DNA of 64,000 bases from Mesorhizobium sp. M9A.F.Ca.ET.002.03.1.2 (lineage in GTDB: Bacteria > Pseudomonadota > Alphaproteobacteria > Rhizobiales > Rhizobiaceae). Each line of letters starts with the position of its first letter. Within the stretch, counting starts at the first letter, position 1. A program made the translations under genes and the position numbers. The stretch covers positions 3,031,001-3,095,000 of the forward strand of contig NZ_CP034443.1 of NCBI RefSeq assembly GCF_003952365.1. The letters run 5' to 3'. Below the pieces are notes generated by a model. The model was not told the DNA's origin, ran no database searches, and saw only the letters and a list, made by a program, of their open reading frames with translations. Of the stretch, positions 16,944-25,326 are shown one piece after another.

Positions 16944-17722
16944 TGCGCGCCCTCTGGGGCCTGGCAGGGATCATCGCGGCATTTGTCTGCGGCATGGCCA
17001 TCGCTGCCGGCATCGAAGACGGCGAGAAGCGCTCGGGCTTCGACTTCATGACACCGCAGACGCAGGCGCTGCAGGCCGACGACATGAGCAATCCCGGCAT
17101 GCTGTGGGTGCTGCAGGGCGAGCAGCTCTGGCAACAGGCGCAAGGCAGGGCGGATCTCGCCTGCTCCGGCTGCCATGACGATGCCTCCCGGACGATGCGC
17201 GGCGTTGCCACGCGCTACCCGGCCTTTGACGAGATGACGGGACGGCCGATCGACCTTGCCGGGCGCATCAACTCTTGCCGCGCGGAGCGGCAGCAGGCTG
17301 AGCCGCTGGCGCCGGAGTCCGATGCGTTGCTCGCCCTGACGGCCTATGTGACGCATCAGTCGCGCGGCATGCCGATCACACCGGCGACCGACGCCCGGCT
17401 CGCGCCGTTCCGTGACAACGGCCGGCGTCTGTTCCAGAGCCGCATCGGCCAGCTCGACCTCTCCTGTGCCTCCTGCCACGACAACAATTGGGGCAAGCGG
17501 CTCGGCGGCAGCGTCATCCCGCAGGCGCATCCGACCGGCTATCCGCTCTACCGGCTGGAGTGGCAGACGGTCGGCTCGCTGCAGCGGCGCCTGCGCAACT
17601 GCATGATCGGGGTGAGAGCCGAGCCCTTCGCCTTCGGTGCGCCCGAACTCGTCGAGCTGGAACTCTACCTCATGGAACAGGCCAAGGGCCTGCCGATCGA
17701 GACGCCGGCCGTGCGGCCGTGA
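16943..17722 (+). CDS. soxA: SoxA di-haem cytochrome c
   Basis: SoxA, 259 residues, periplasmic, partner of SoxX. Signal peptide (LWGLAGIIAAFVCGMAIAAG), first haem site CSGCH (74-78), second haem site CASCH (175-179), and RLRNCMIG with Cys220, the cysteine that carries a persulfide and ligates the active-site haem. Both haem sites are intact, so this is the di-haem form. It is the last gene of the operon. Neither soxB (thiol hydrolase) nor soxCD follows; the next genes are on the other strand and unrelated. Confidence 0.9.
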   Translation: MRALWGLAGIIAAFVCGMAIAAGIEDGEKRSGFDFMTPQTQALQADDMSNPGMLWVLQGEQLWQQAQGRADLACSGCHDDASRTMRGVATRYPAFDEMTGRPIDLAGRINSCRAERQQAEPLAPESDALLALTAYVTHQSRGMPITPATDARLAPFRDNGRRLFQSRIGQLDLSCASCHDNNWGKRLGGSVIPQAHPTGYPLYRLEWQTVGSLQRRLRNCMIGVRAEPFAFGAPELVELELYLMEQAKGLPIETPAVRP

Positions 17723-17789
17723 GCCGGCATGGGCCGACGCGGCGCTCCTTCCCTCAAGCCTGAGGTAAAGGCTGAACTCGCTTATTTTT

Positions 17790-18677
17790 TCAAATGGAAG
17801 GGGAGGCCGCTTCGCAAGCTTCAAAGTGGTCGACGATCTGCTGGCCGGTCGCGATCCAAACATCGGATTTACTCTGCACGTGCCGCAGAAAGTCGCGTAG
17901 GCAGTGCCAGCGCATTGGGCGCCCGGAGACCTGCGGATGCAGCACCAGCGTGGTCACGCCGCCCCAGGCGTGGGTCGCTTCGAATTCGTCGATCCAAAGC
18001 GGCAGAACGGCTTCGCGGCCAAACAACGGTCGCGGGCTGGTGCGGCTTGACATGCCGAAGTTCCAGTCATCGAAGGCGAAATTGACCGGAATTTCAACCA
18101 GTCCCGCAAGGCCGTCGTGGGATGCATGCCGATAAGGCAGGATGTCGTCGCGGAAGGAACTGGAATAGCGGATGCCGGACTTTGCGAGATAGGCCAGAAG
18201 TTCCGGAAAATTCTCGCCCGAAGGCGCCCGATAGCCGACCGGTCTTACGCCGAGAGCTTTTTGCAGCGCCTCGAAACCGCGGTCGATTTCCTCAAACGCC
18301 TCCTCCAGCCTCTCGCGCTCCGGTAGCCTGTGCAAATAGCCATGATGGCCGATTTCGTGGCCCGCTTTCACGATGCCCTCGCATGCGGCAGGGTGGGCGA
18401 GCGCCGTCCAGCCTGGTGTGAAGAACGTTCCTTTGAGGGAAAGTTCGTCCATCAGTTCGAGAATCTTGCCGATCCCGACCCGGGCGTCGTAACCACCATG
18501 CGACGTCGTTACCATGCGATCGACATTCGATGGATTGTTGCCGATCCAGGCCGTCTCGGCGTCGACGTCGAAACCGATGAACAATGCGCTCTTCGCACCA
18601 TTCGGCCAGGTCATTGGTGGTGTTTTCGGAGCCGGATTGAGCGGGCGTGGGCTGAGATCGTAGGTCAAAACGCGCAC
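17790..18677 (-). CDS. Polysaccharide deacetylase family (CE4) protein, PuuE-like
   Basis: CE4-fold metal-dependent amidohydrolase/deacetylase of 295 residues. Motifs: ALFIGFDVDAET (metal-binding Asp pair), GTFFTPGW, AGHEIGHHGYLH (metal His pair), VGYRAPSGE and VLHPQVSGRP at the end. This pattern is closer to the allantoinase/PuuE and PgdA-type soluble enzymes than to secreted chitin deacetylases, and no signal peptide is seen. The GTG start at 18677 lies one base after the stop of the MmgE/PrpD gene, indicating coupling. As last gene of an ABC-lyase operon it probably hydrolyses an amide or acetamide in the imported compound; the substrate is unknown. Confidence 0.8.
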   Translation of the reverse strand: MRVLTYDLSPRPLNPAPKTPPMTWPNGAKSALFIGFDVDAETAWIGNNPSNVDRMVTTSHGGYDARVGIGKILELMDELSLKGTFFTPGWTALAHPAACEGIVKAGHEIGHHGYLHRLPERERLEEAFEEIDRGFEALQKALGVRPVGYRAPSGENFPELLAYLAKSGIRYSSSFRDDILPYRHASHDGLAGLVEIPVNFAFDDWNFGMSSRTSPRPLFGREAVLPLWIDEFEATHAWGGVTTLVLHPQVSGRPMRWHCLRDFLRHVQSKSDVWIATGQQIVDHFEACEAASPSI

Positions 18678-18678
18678 C

Positions 18679-20070
18679 TCATTGGAACAGCGGGCGGGTG
18701 CCGGCATCGCCTTCAAGCATAGAATCCAGCGTGCGGCAGTCTTCGAGACTTTCAAGATCGGCAAGGGCGGACCACAGTTTTGCCACCTGCTCGGCCGGCA
18801 GGCTCATGGTCGCCAATTCGTGGAATTTTGCCTCGATCACGGTCGGTTGCATGGGTCTTTCCGCTGATCCAGTGGCGCGCGGGACCATACGCGAAACGCT
18901 TAGACCATCCTCGAAGACGAGAGTCACGACCGGCTCGTCAAGCGGTAACATGGCCTCATCGATGCCGAGATGCATCTTTTGCATCAGGGCATGCACGCGC
19001 CTGTCGGCGCGGCGCTTGGCGCAATAGGCCTGCAGGCCGGCTGTGCCGAATACGCAGCGGGCGGCGAGCGCGTAGGGAAGGCTCATCTGGGCCGGCGCCA
19101 TTGCGTCGTTTTGCTTGGCGCCGCACATCCCCATCAGCATGGCGCTCATGCGCAGTTCGATCGCATCGATTTGCGCCGGATCGCGCCCTGTTTCGCCAAG
19201 CAGATCCTCGAGTGCGTCAACCGCGGAATGAGCGCCCCGGCAGGACGCATAGGGTTTCAGCACGGCCCGTTTGATCTTCCAGATATCGCCAAGATCCTCG
19301 CAGAGCTTCTGCGGCTGGCAGGCGTCCTTGTTGAAGGTGCGAAAGAAGCCGCCCCAGACATCGTCGAAGACCATCGAGGGACCGGCAAAATCCTGCGACG
19401 CCAAAAGGGCTGCGAGCAGGCCGCCTTCGGCCGCGCGGCCGGCATGGATCTTCTTGGCTTGCGAACCGTCGTGAATGAAGGCCCAAAGGCCGGACGAGAA
19501 ACTGGTGGCAAGTGTGATGGCGTGTCGCGTGGCGAGCGCATCAAGGCCGCGCAGATTGGCAACGGCCGCGGCGGCGGCGAGCGTGCCGCATGTGCCTGTC
19601 GAGTGCCAGCCGAGATTGTTGTGGCTGTCGTAGCCGCCGGCCGCCTCGAGGACGCGCCGCCCGACGTCGTATCCGGCAACGACTGCCGCGATCAGTTCCT
19701 TGCCGGATATTGCGCGCGGCGATTGCGCCAGGGCGGCGAGTACGGCAGGCATCACGACGGCGCCCGAGTGGTCGCAGCCGCCGGAATCGTCCAGTTCGAA
19801 GGCGTGGGCGGCAACGCCGTTGACCAGCGCGGCATCGCGCGCGCTGGCGTGCTCGGCGGTGCCCCAGATACGGGCCTCGCCCCCCGACCGGATCACCTGT
19901 CGCGCTATTCGGAATTCGTTTGAACGGGCGCCGGCCGCAGCGGCGCCAAGCGTGTCGGCAATGTGTATTTTCGTCTTCTCGATGACATCGGCCGGAAGCA
20001 ATTCGAAGCGAAGGGTCGAAACGAAAGATGCCAGCCTGTCGACAGGGGCGTCTTCGAGAACGCGGGACAT
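18679..20070 (-). CDS. MmgE/PrpD family protein
   Basis: Member of the MmgE/PrpD family, 463 residues, cytoplasmic. Recognised by VIEKTKIHIADTLGAAAAG, DAALVNGVAAHAFELDDSG, AVVAGYDVGRRVLEAAG, HSTGTCGTLAAAAAVANLRG, KKIHAGRAAEGGLLAALLA and KPYASCRGAHSAVDA. The family contains 2-methylcitrate dehydratase, cis-aconitate decarboxylase and iminodisuccinate epimerase. The gene order here (amino acid importer, C-N lyase) makes an epimerase or dehydratase for a polycarboxylate plausible; methylcitrate dehydratase is unlikely because no prpBC genes are near. Start MSRVLEDAP is preceded by a GGGGAAAG site. Confidence 0.85.
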   Translation of the reverse strand: MSRVLEDAPVDRLASFVSTLRFELLPADVIEKTKIHIADTLGAAAAGARSNEFRIARQVIRSGGEARIWGTAEHASARDAALVNGVAAHAFELDDSGGCDHSGAVVMPAVLAALAQSPRAISGKELIAAVVAGYDVGRRVLEAAGGYDSHNNLGWHSTGTCGTLAAAAAVANLRGLDALATRHAITLATSFSSGLWAFIHDGSQAKKIHAGRAAEGGLLAALLASQDFAGPSMVFDDVWGGFFRTFNKDACQPQKLCEDLGDIWKIKRAVLKPYASCRGAHSAVDALEDLLGETGRDPAQIDAIELRMSAMLMGMCGAKQNDAMAPAQMSLPYALAARCVFGTAGLQAYCAKRRADRRVHALMQKMHLGIDEAMLPLDEPVVTLVFEDGLSVSRMVPRATGSAERPMQPTVIEAKFHELATMSLPAEQVAKLWSALADLESLEDCRTLDSMLEGDAGTRPLFQ

Positions 20071-20158
20071 GGGTGCTTTCCCCGAGGTATCAGGAATTGG
20101 CCGGTAACGCGGGCTTTGTCCGCAGCGTCGGCCGCGCCGCCGATGGTCATGGATGGGT

Positions 20159-20183
20159 GGCCCCGGCCGCAAGGGACGGGGCC
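20159..20183. other. Stem-loop after the binding-protein gene
   Basis: GGCCCCG pairs perfectly with CGGGGCC over an 11-base loop, 14 bases past the stop of the solute-binding protein gene and before the MmgE/PrpD gene. There is no T run. It is likely an mRNA-stabilising or partial-termination hairpin that raises binding-protein output relative to downstream genes. Confidence 0.5.
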
Positions 20184-20197
20184 TGAATGAGGTCGCG

Positions 20198-21028
20198 TTA
20201 CTTGACGGCTTCGCCGTTGATGTAGATGCCGTCGAGCAGGGTGCCTTCAAGGCCGTTCTTGGCGAAGATCGCCTTGTATTCTCCACTGTCCATCAACGCC
20301 TTGAGCGCGGCTGCATAGGCGTCGCGCAGTTCGGTGTCCTTCTTGGCGAAGCCGATGCCCTGGTAGACGGCGGTGAAGGGCTCGCCGACGACGGCATAGG
20401 TGTCCTTTTCGAGGTTCGAAAGGTAAGGAAGCGTTTCGGAGCCTTGCACCGCTGCGTCGACGCGGCCCTGCTTCAACTGCGCGCGGGCATCGGCCGAACC
20501 TTCCGTGCCGACGACCTTGATGGCCGGCAGACCGGCAGCTTCGCAGTTCGCGGCGCTCCACTTCGCCGTTTCATCCGGGAAGGAGGTGCGGCGGCTCATG
20601 CCGACGGTCTTGCCGCAGAAGTCGGTCAGGGTCTTGAACTCGTCCTTGCGGGCAAAGGTCGTGTAGAACTGGGCGCCGGACTTCATGTAGTCGACGAAGT
20701 CGAGCGCATCACGGCGCTTCGGCAGATCGCTCATGCCGCTATGGATGAGGTCGACGCGGCCCGTCGTCAGCGAGGAGATCATCTGCTCGAAGCCGATGTC
20801 GGACCACTCGACGGTGGTGCCGAGCTGCTTTGCCAGAGCAAGGCCGAGATCGATGTCGACGCCCATCAGTTCGTTGGTCGCCGGATCCTTGTATTCCATC
20901 GGAGGGTAGTTTGGCTGGTTGGCGACGATCACCTTGCCGGCTGACTTGATTCGTTCCGGCAGTCCTTCGGCATTGACCGAGGTGGCGGCAAGGCATGCAA
21001 CAGCGACCATTGCGAGATACTTGTTCAT
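20198..21028 (-). CDS. Amino acid ABC transporter, substrate-binding protein
   Basis: Periplasmic binding protein of family 3 (polar amino acids), 276 residues. Signal peptide MNKYLAMVAVACLAATSVNA; GKVIVANQPNYPPMEYKD starts lobe 1; GVDIDLGLALAKQLG and MISSLTTGRVDLIHSGMSDLPKRRDALDFVDYM are SBP_bac_3 hallmarks. Two cysteines (FCGKT, NCEAAG) may form a disulfide. It is fed by the permease (21870-22742) and ATPase (21092-21862) upstream in the same minus-strand operon. Specificity cannot be read, but the neighbouring ArgH-type lyase and MmgE/PrpD protein suggest an aminodicarboxylate. Confidence 0.9.
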   Translation of the reverse strand: MNKYLAMVAVACLAATSVNAEGLPERIKSAGKVIVANQPNYPPMEYKDPATNELMGVDIDLGLALAKQLGTTVEWSDIGFEQMISSLTTGRVDLIHSGMSDLPKRRDALDFVDYMKSGAQFYTTFARKDEFKTLTDFCGKTVGMSRRTSFPDETAKWSAANCEAAGLPAIKVVGTEGSADARAQLKQGRVDAAVQGSETLPYLSNLEKDTYAVVGEPFTAVYQGIGFAKKDTELRDAYAAALKALMDSGEYKAIFAKNGLEGTLLDGIYINGEAVK

Positions 21029-21091
21029 TGGTTCCCCATTTCTGATCCTGGTTTGATGCTGGAAGATCTTTCGGATCCACCGGTTTTTCTC

Positions 21092-21862
21092 TCAGCTGTG
21101 AACGGCCTTGATGAATTCTTCCGTTCTGGCACTTTTCGGGGCACTGAGAACCTCCGATGCCAAGCCTGTTTCGACCACTTTGCCTGTCTCCATGAAGGTG
21201 ACGGTGTTGGCCACATTGCGTGCGAAACCCAATTCGTGAGTGACAACAATCATGGTCATTCCGGACGCTGCCAGATCTTTCATGACGTCTAGGACTTCCG
21301 CGACGAGTTCCGGATCGAGCGCCGATGTGGGCTCGTCGAAGAGGATGACATCCGGCTGCATGCCCATGGCGCGGGCGATGGCGACGCGCTGCTGCTGGCC
21401 GCCCGAAAGTTCAGACGGGTAATGATTTGCCTTTTCCGTGAGACCGACGCGTTCAAGCAAGGCCAGCGCCCGCTCGCGGGCTTGGCCGATCGGTTCGTTC
21501 AGCACATGCACCGGGCCTTCGATAATATTCTCGATCGCGGTTTTATGCGGGAAAAGGTTGAACCGCTGGAAGACCATGCCGATGCGCCGACGCTGACGGG
21601 ATATTTCCGCGTCGCTGATCTCGTGCAGATTGTTGCCATCCCGCCGGTAGCCCATCAGTTCGTTGTCTACCCAGACGGCGCCTCCGTCCATGCGCTCAAG
21701 CAAGTTGATGCAGCGCAGGAGCGTGCTCTTTCCGGAGCCGGACGGGCCGATGACGCAGCTCACTTCGCCGCGGGCAACGTCCATGCTGACCTTATCGAGG
21801 GCGCGGAAGTCTCCGTAGTTCTTCACAACGTCGACGGCTCTTATGAGGATGTCTTTACTCAT
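21092..21862 (-). CDS. Amino acid ABC transporter, ATPase
   Basis: Cytoplasmic ATPase of a GlnQ/HisP-type importer, 256 residues. Walker A GPSGSGKST, Q-loop VFQRFNLFPH, signature LSGGQQQRVAIARA, Walker B VILFDEPTSALDPE and H-loop VTHE are all intact. The start MSKDILIRA follows the permease stop by seven bases. GGNNLHE-type insertions (YRRDGNNLHEISDAEI) are shared with the ehuA-like ATPase at 43686-44465, typical of this subfamily. Confidence 0.93.
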   Translation of the reverse strand: MSKDILIRAVDVVKNYGDFRALDKVSMDVARGEVSCVIGPSGSGKSTLLRCINLLERMDGGAVWVDNELMGYRRDGNNLHEISDAEISRQRRRIGMVFQRFNLFPHKTAIENIIEGPVHVLNEPIGQARERALALLERVGLTEKANHYPSELSGGQQQRVAIARAMGMQPDVILFDEPTSALDPELVAEVLDVMKDLAASGMTMIVVTHELGFARNVANTVTFMETGKVVETGLASEVLSAPKSARTEEFIKAVHS

Positions 21863-21869
21863 GGCGACC

Positions 21870-22742
21870 TCACATGGATGCGCGGATGGATTTCGAACCG
21901 CGTCCGAAATAGCGCTCGATGTAGTGCTGGCCGACCGACAGGACGGAAACCACCGCGAGGTACCAGAAGCTTGCCACCAGCAGCAGTTCAAGAACGCGGG
22001 TGTTGGCGAAGTAGATTATCTGGGCGTTGTGCAGGATTTCGGAATATTGGATGACGCTTGCCAACGATGTCAGCTTTACCATGCCGATCACCTCGTTCCC
22101 GATCGGGGGAACCATGACGCGCATGGCCTGTGGCAGGACGATGCGGCGCAGCATCTTCATCTGCGTCATGCCGATGGTTCGCGCTGCCTCGTATTGACCG
22201 CTGTCTACCGAGAGAAGTCCGCTTCGCACGACTTCCGAGGTGTAGGCTCCCTGTGAGATGCCGAGGCCGAGCATGGCGGCAACGAAAGGCGTCATGATAT
22301 CCACTGTCCTGAACTCGAAGAGGCCAGGGATTCCCATGGTCGGAAATATCAGCGCCAGATTGAACCATAGCATCAGTTGCAGCAGAGCCGGTGCGCCGCG
22401 GAACACCCAGACATAGCCGACGGCAATCGAAGACAGCACGGGATTGCCGGAAATGCGCATCATGGCGATGACGACGCCGAGCACAATGCCGAGGCTCATG
22501 GCCGCCACGGTCATCAGAAGCGTGTTCACGAGGCCGTCGAGAATGGCCGGCGCGAACAGAAAGTCGCGCACGTAGCTCCATTCGATCTGCCCGACGCTGA
22601 AAGCACGGACCAGGCCGGCCAGCAGGAGGAGGACGATGGCTGCGGCGACCATTCGGCCGATGCGGCGCTTCTGCACCAGTTTCAGATGGGCGATCTCGTA
22701 TTTGTCGTCGGCGCGGGTGGGGCTGATGGTTGCGGCAGTCAT
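21870..22742 (-). CDS. Amino acid ABC transporter, permease
   Basis: Inner-membrane permease of the HisMQ type, 290 residues, with one long N-terminal cytoplasmic extension, a first helix (MVAAAIVLLLLAGLVRAF), a periplasmic segment and about five further helices. The cytoplasmic EAA-like loop reads GQYEAARTIGMTQMKMLRRIVLPQAMRVMVPP. Only one permease gene is present, so the channel is probably a homodimer. Its ATG overlaps the argH-like stop (ATGA). Confidence 0.9.
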   Translation of the reverse strand: MTAATISPTRADDKYEIAHLKLVQKRRIGRMVAAAIVLLLLAGLVRAFSVGQIEWSYVRDFLFAPAILDGLVNTLLMTVAAMSLGIVLGVVIAMMRISGNPVLSSIAVGYVWVFRGAPALLQLMLWFNLALIFPTMGIPGLFEFRTVDIMTPFVAAMLGLGISQGAYTSEVVRSGLLSVDSGQYEAARTIGMTQMKMLRRIVLPQAMRVMVPPIGNEVIGMVKLTSLASVIQYSEILHNAQIIYFANTRVLELLLVASFWYLAVVSVLSVGQHYIERYFGRGSKSIRASM

Positions 22743-24199
22743 CGGCTTCGCAACTCCTGAGCGTCGTTTCTCTCCGCGATGTGTGCGTTCACGGGCGCCT
22801 CGGCGAAGGCGCGGCGGGCCCCGATCGCCGTCTCGAAACGCGCGATCTGTTCGCGCACACGCAACGGCGCGGTGGCGCCGTAACCGGTCCTGCTGGCAAG
22901 AGCCTTGTCGAGCGCGATGGCGGCAAGCATGCCCGCGTTCAGGCGCGGGTCGATCTTCGGCAGATCATCCTCCGTCAGGCCGTCGAGATCATGGCCGCGC
23001 TCCTCGCAGTAGCGGACAACCGCGCCGGTTATCTCATGCGCCTGCGCGAAGGGCACGTTCTGCCCGACCAGCCAGTCGGCGACCTCGGTTGCCAGCGTGA
23101 AGCCCTTTGGAGCCTCCTCGCGCAGTTTCTCGATGTCGAACTCAAGCGTGGCAACCATGCCGGAAAAGGCCGGAAGAACCAGCTCGAGGATGTCGATCGC
23201 CTCGAACAGGCTGCGCTTGTCTTCGGCCAGGTCGCGATTGTAGGCAAGCGGCATGGCCTTCATCGTGGCGAGGAACCCTGCAACATTGCCGATCAACGTC
23301 CCGGACATGCCCCGCGTCAGCTCGGCGACATCCGGGTTCTTCTTCTGCGGCATGATGGACGAGCCGGTGGAGTATGAATCGTGCAGCCGAATCCAGCTGA
23401 ATTGCTTGGAGCTCCAGATGCAGATCTCTTCCGCCAACCGCGACAGGTCCACCGCGACGAGCGAGCAGATGAACAGAAATTCGGCCACGTGGTCGCGGGC
23501 CGAGACGGCATCTATGGAGTTTTCGCAGGCAGCGGAATAGCCGAGCTCGATGGCGGATTGGTCCGGCCGGCAGGCAATGCCGGAACCGGCGAGCGCGGCG
23601 GCGCCGAGCGGCGAGCGGTCGAAACGACGATCCCAATCCTGAAGCCGCTGCAGGTCGCGCAACAGCGACTGGGCATGCGCCATCAGATGGTGGCCAAGCA
23701 CGACCGGTTGTGCCGGCTGGAGGTGGGTAAAACCTGGCATGACGGTTTCGGTGTGACGCGAGGCTTGGCTCATCAGGGCTTCCTCGACGGAAATAATGGC
23801 CCGCGAGAGTTCGCGGGCCATCCGGCGAAGATAGAGGCGTGTGTTGTTTGCGGTTTGGTCGTTACGGGAACGCCCCGCCCGCAGCTTCCCGCCAAGGGCG
23901 CCCAGGCGCGCCGTCAGCAGACGCTCCAGGAAGGTATGAACGTCCTCGTCGCCGGCGATAGGCTCCTCATGGCCGCTGCCGACATCCGCCTCGATGGCGT
24001 CGAGAGCAGCACGAATGGCGGAGAACTCGCCTTCATCCAGCACGCCGGCACGCTTCAACTCGGAGGCATGGGCGCGGGAGCCGGCAATATCCTCCCGGTA
24101 CAGACGGAAGTAGGACGCCGGCGCGCGTGAGAGATTGGCCAAGGCTTCCGACGGTCCGGACTTGAAGCGTCCACCCCAGAGCTGAGTGGGTTCAGGCAT
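22739..24199 (-). CDS. Argininosuccinate lyase family C-N lyase
   Basis: Aspartase/fumarase superfamily lyase of 486 residues, ArgH branch. Motifs: LWGGRFKSGPSEAL at the start, AGDEDVHTFLERLL, AGRSRNDQTANNTRLYLRR, GFTHLQPAQPVVLGHHL and the signature GSSIMPQKKNPD (catalytic Ser loop). It releases fumarate from an N-(1,2-dicarboxyethyl) compound. It starts a transport operon with tight ATGA coupling to the permease and is controlled by a divergent LysR gene, so it is more likely a catabolic lyase than the housekeeping arginine enzyme. EDDS lyase and iminodisuccinate-type lyases belong to the same superfamily. Gene symbol withheld for that reason. Confidence 0.85.
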   Translation of the reverse strand: MPEPTQLWGGRFKSGPSEALANLSRAPASYFRLYREDIAGSRAHASELKRAGVLDEGEFSAIRAALDAIEADVGSGHEEPIAGDEDVHTFLERLLTARLGALGGKLRAGRSRNDQTANNTRLYLRRMARELSRAIISVEEALMSQASRHTETVMPGFTHLQPAQPVVLGHHLMAHAQSLLRDLQRLQDWDRRFDRSPLGAAALAGSGIACRPDQSAIELGYSAACENSIDAVSARDHVAEFLFICSLVAVDLSRLAEEICIWSSKQFSWIRLHDSYSTGSSIMPQKKNPDVAELTRGMSGTLIGNVAGFLATMKAMPLAYNRDLAEDKRSLFEAIDILELVLPAFSGMVATLEFDIEKLREEAPKGFTLATEVADWLVGQNVPFAQAHEITGAVVRYCEERGHDLDGLTEDDLPKIDPRLNAGMLAAIALDKALASRTGYGATAPLRVREQIARFETAIGARRAFAEAPVNAHIAERNDAQELRSR

Positions 24200-24262
24200 T
24201 CGTATTCCCTTGTTTGTTTATACTTTCGGCAAGGTTCCCATGTGCCCCTTTGCTCGGCAAAT

Positions 24263-24278
24263 GAAGTTATTTCACTTC
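24263..24278. promoter_or_regulatory. Inverted repeat, candidate LysR operator
   Basis: GAAGT-TATTTC-ACTTC is a perfect five-base inverted repeat with an AT-rich six-base centre, in the 160-base gap between the divergent lyase operon and the LysR gene, where a LysR-type regulator would bind both promoters. Confidence 0.5.
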
Positions 24279-24362
24279 GCTATGACAAGAACGACTAGCT
24301 CAAATATCCCGCTGGGTTTATTGGCATTCATGCGAAAAACCCAGCCATGGCGAATGCGTGAC

Positions 24363-25295
24363 ATGGCCATTGCGAACAAGGCGGAGAATTGCGTGGCGTC
24401 CGGTCGGCAGCGCTTGCCTTCGATAACCGCCCTAAGGGTGCTGCTGGCAGTGGCCGAGAGAGGATCGACCAGCGCCGCTGCGGGCAGCACCTCCCTGTCG
24501 CAGAGCGCCGTCAGCAAGCAATTGCTGGCATTGGAGGAACTGATCGGCAGTCCGGCCTTCATCCGCACGCCGCGCGGCATGATACCGACCGAGGTCGGCT
24601 CGATCTACATCGAACAGGCGCGGACGGCGTTGAAGGCGATGGAGGACGCGACGCTGCGCGTCGCGCGCCTGAAACCTGGGCCCCGCGTGCTGCGTCTTCA
24701 GGTGCCGCCCATCTTCGGCGATCGCTGGCTGCTGCCGCGCTTCGTGCGGTTCACCGAGAAGCATCCCGAGATCGAGGTGCAGTTCACCACGTTCGTGTCG
24801 CCGACCCAGTCGGAGGTTCCGGACGGCATATTCCGGTTCCTTTCGGAGCCCCAGCAGGGGGAGGAGACGCGTTATCTTTTCGGGCGCGAGGTCCTCCTGG
24901 TGAGCGCGCCATCCTACTGGGAAAAGGCCGGCCAGCCCGAAACGATCGCGGATATGGCCAACGGCGTGATGCTGGAGCATCCCCAGACCCCGCTGCATTG
25001 GCGACACTTTGCCGAGAGCCGCGGCGAAGCCGGGCTGGAAGCGCGGCATACCACGCGCTTCGGCTACTACACCATGGTCATTCGCGCCGCGCTCGCCGGA
25101 CAGGGCATGGCGTTGATCCCGCGCGGCTTGATGCTCGACGATCTGGAGGCCGGGCGGCTCGCCAACCCGGGCAGGCTCGGCTACCGCAGCGACTACGGCT
25201 ACTGGTTCGCGAGGCCGCAAGACATCGCGCCGAGCGCATCGATGCAGACTTTCGAAAAGTGGCTGATGGCGGAAACCGAGGGAATGCGGGACTGA
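24363..25295 (+). CDS. LysR-type regulator, GcvA-like
   Basis: Transcription regulator of about 310 residues. Winged helix at the N-terminus (SITALRVLLAVAERGSTSAAAGSTSLSQSAVSKQLLALEELIG) and effector domain (PRVLRLQVPPIFGDRWLLPRFVRF..., CxxSxQ-free). The IFGDRWLLPRF and LEHPQTPLHWRHF segments resemble GcvA/AmpR-type regulators. Start is uncertain: ATG at 24363 gives the usual family length; ATGs at 24330 and 24354 are alternatives. It is divergent from the lyase/ABC operon and probably activates it when the substrate is present. Confidence 0.85.
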   Translation: MAIANKAENCVASGRQRLPSITALRVLLAVAERGSTSAAAGSTSLSQSAVSKQLLALEELIGSPAFIRTPRGMIPTEVGSIYIEQARTALKAMEDATLRVARLKPGPRVLRLQVPPIFGDRWLLPRFVRFTEKHPEIEVQFTTFVSPTQSEVPDGIFRFLSEPQQGEETRYLFGREVLLVSAPSYWEKAGQPETIADMANGVMLEHPQTPLHWRHFAESRGEAGLEARHTTRFGYYTMVIRAALAGQGMALIPRGLMLDDLEAGRLANPGRLGYRSDYGYWFARPQDIAPSASMQTFEKWLMAETEGMRD

Positions 25296-25326
25296 ACGTT
25301 GCGCCGCGCGAAGCGGCAGCAGATCA

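Noticed and set aside
18679..20070. Methylcitrate dehydratase PrpD as the firm call
   Set aside because: No prpB, prpC or methylcitrate pathway genes are near; the family is functionally mixed, so only the family name is given.
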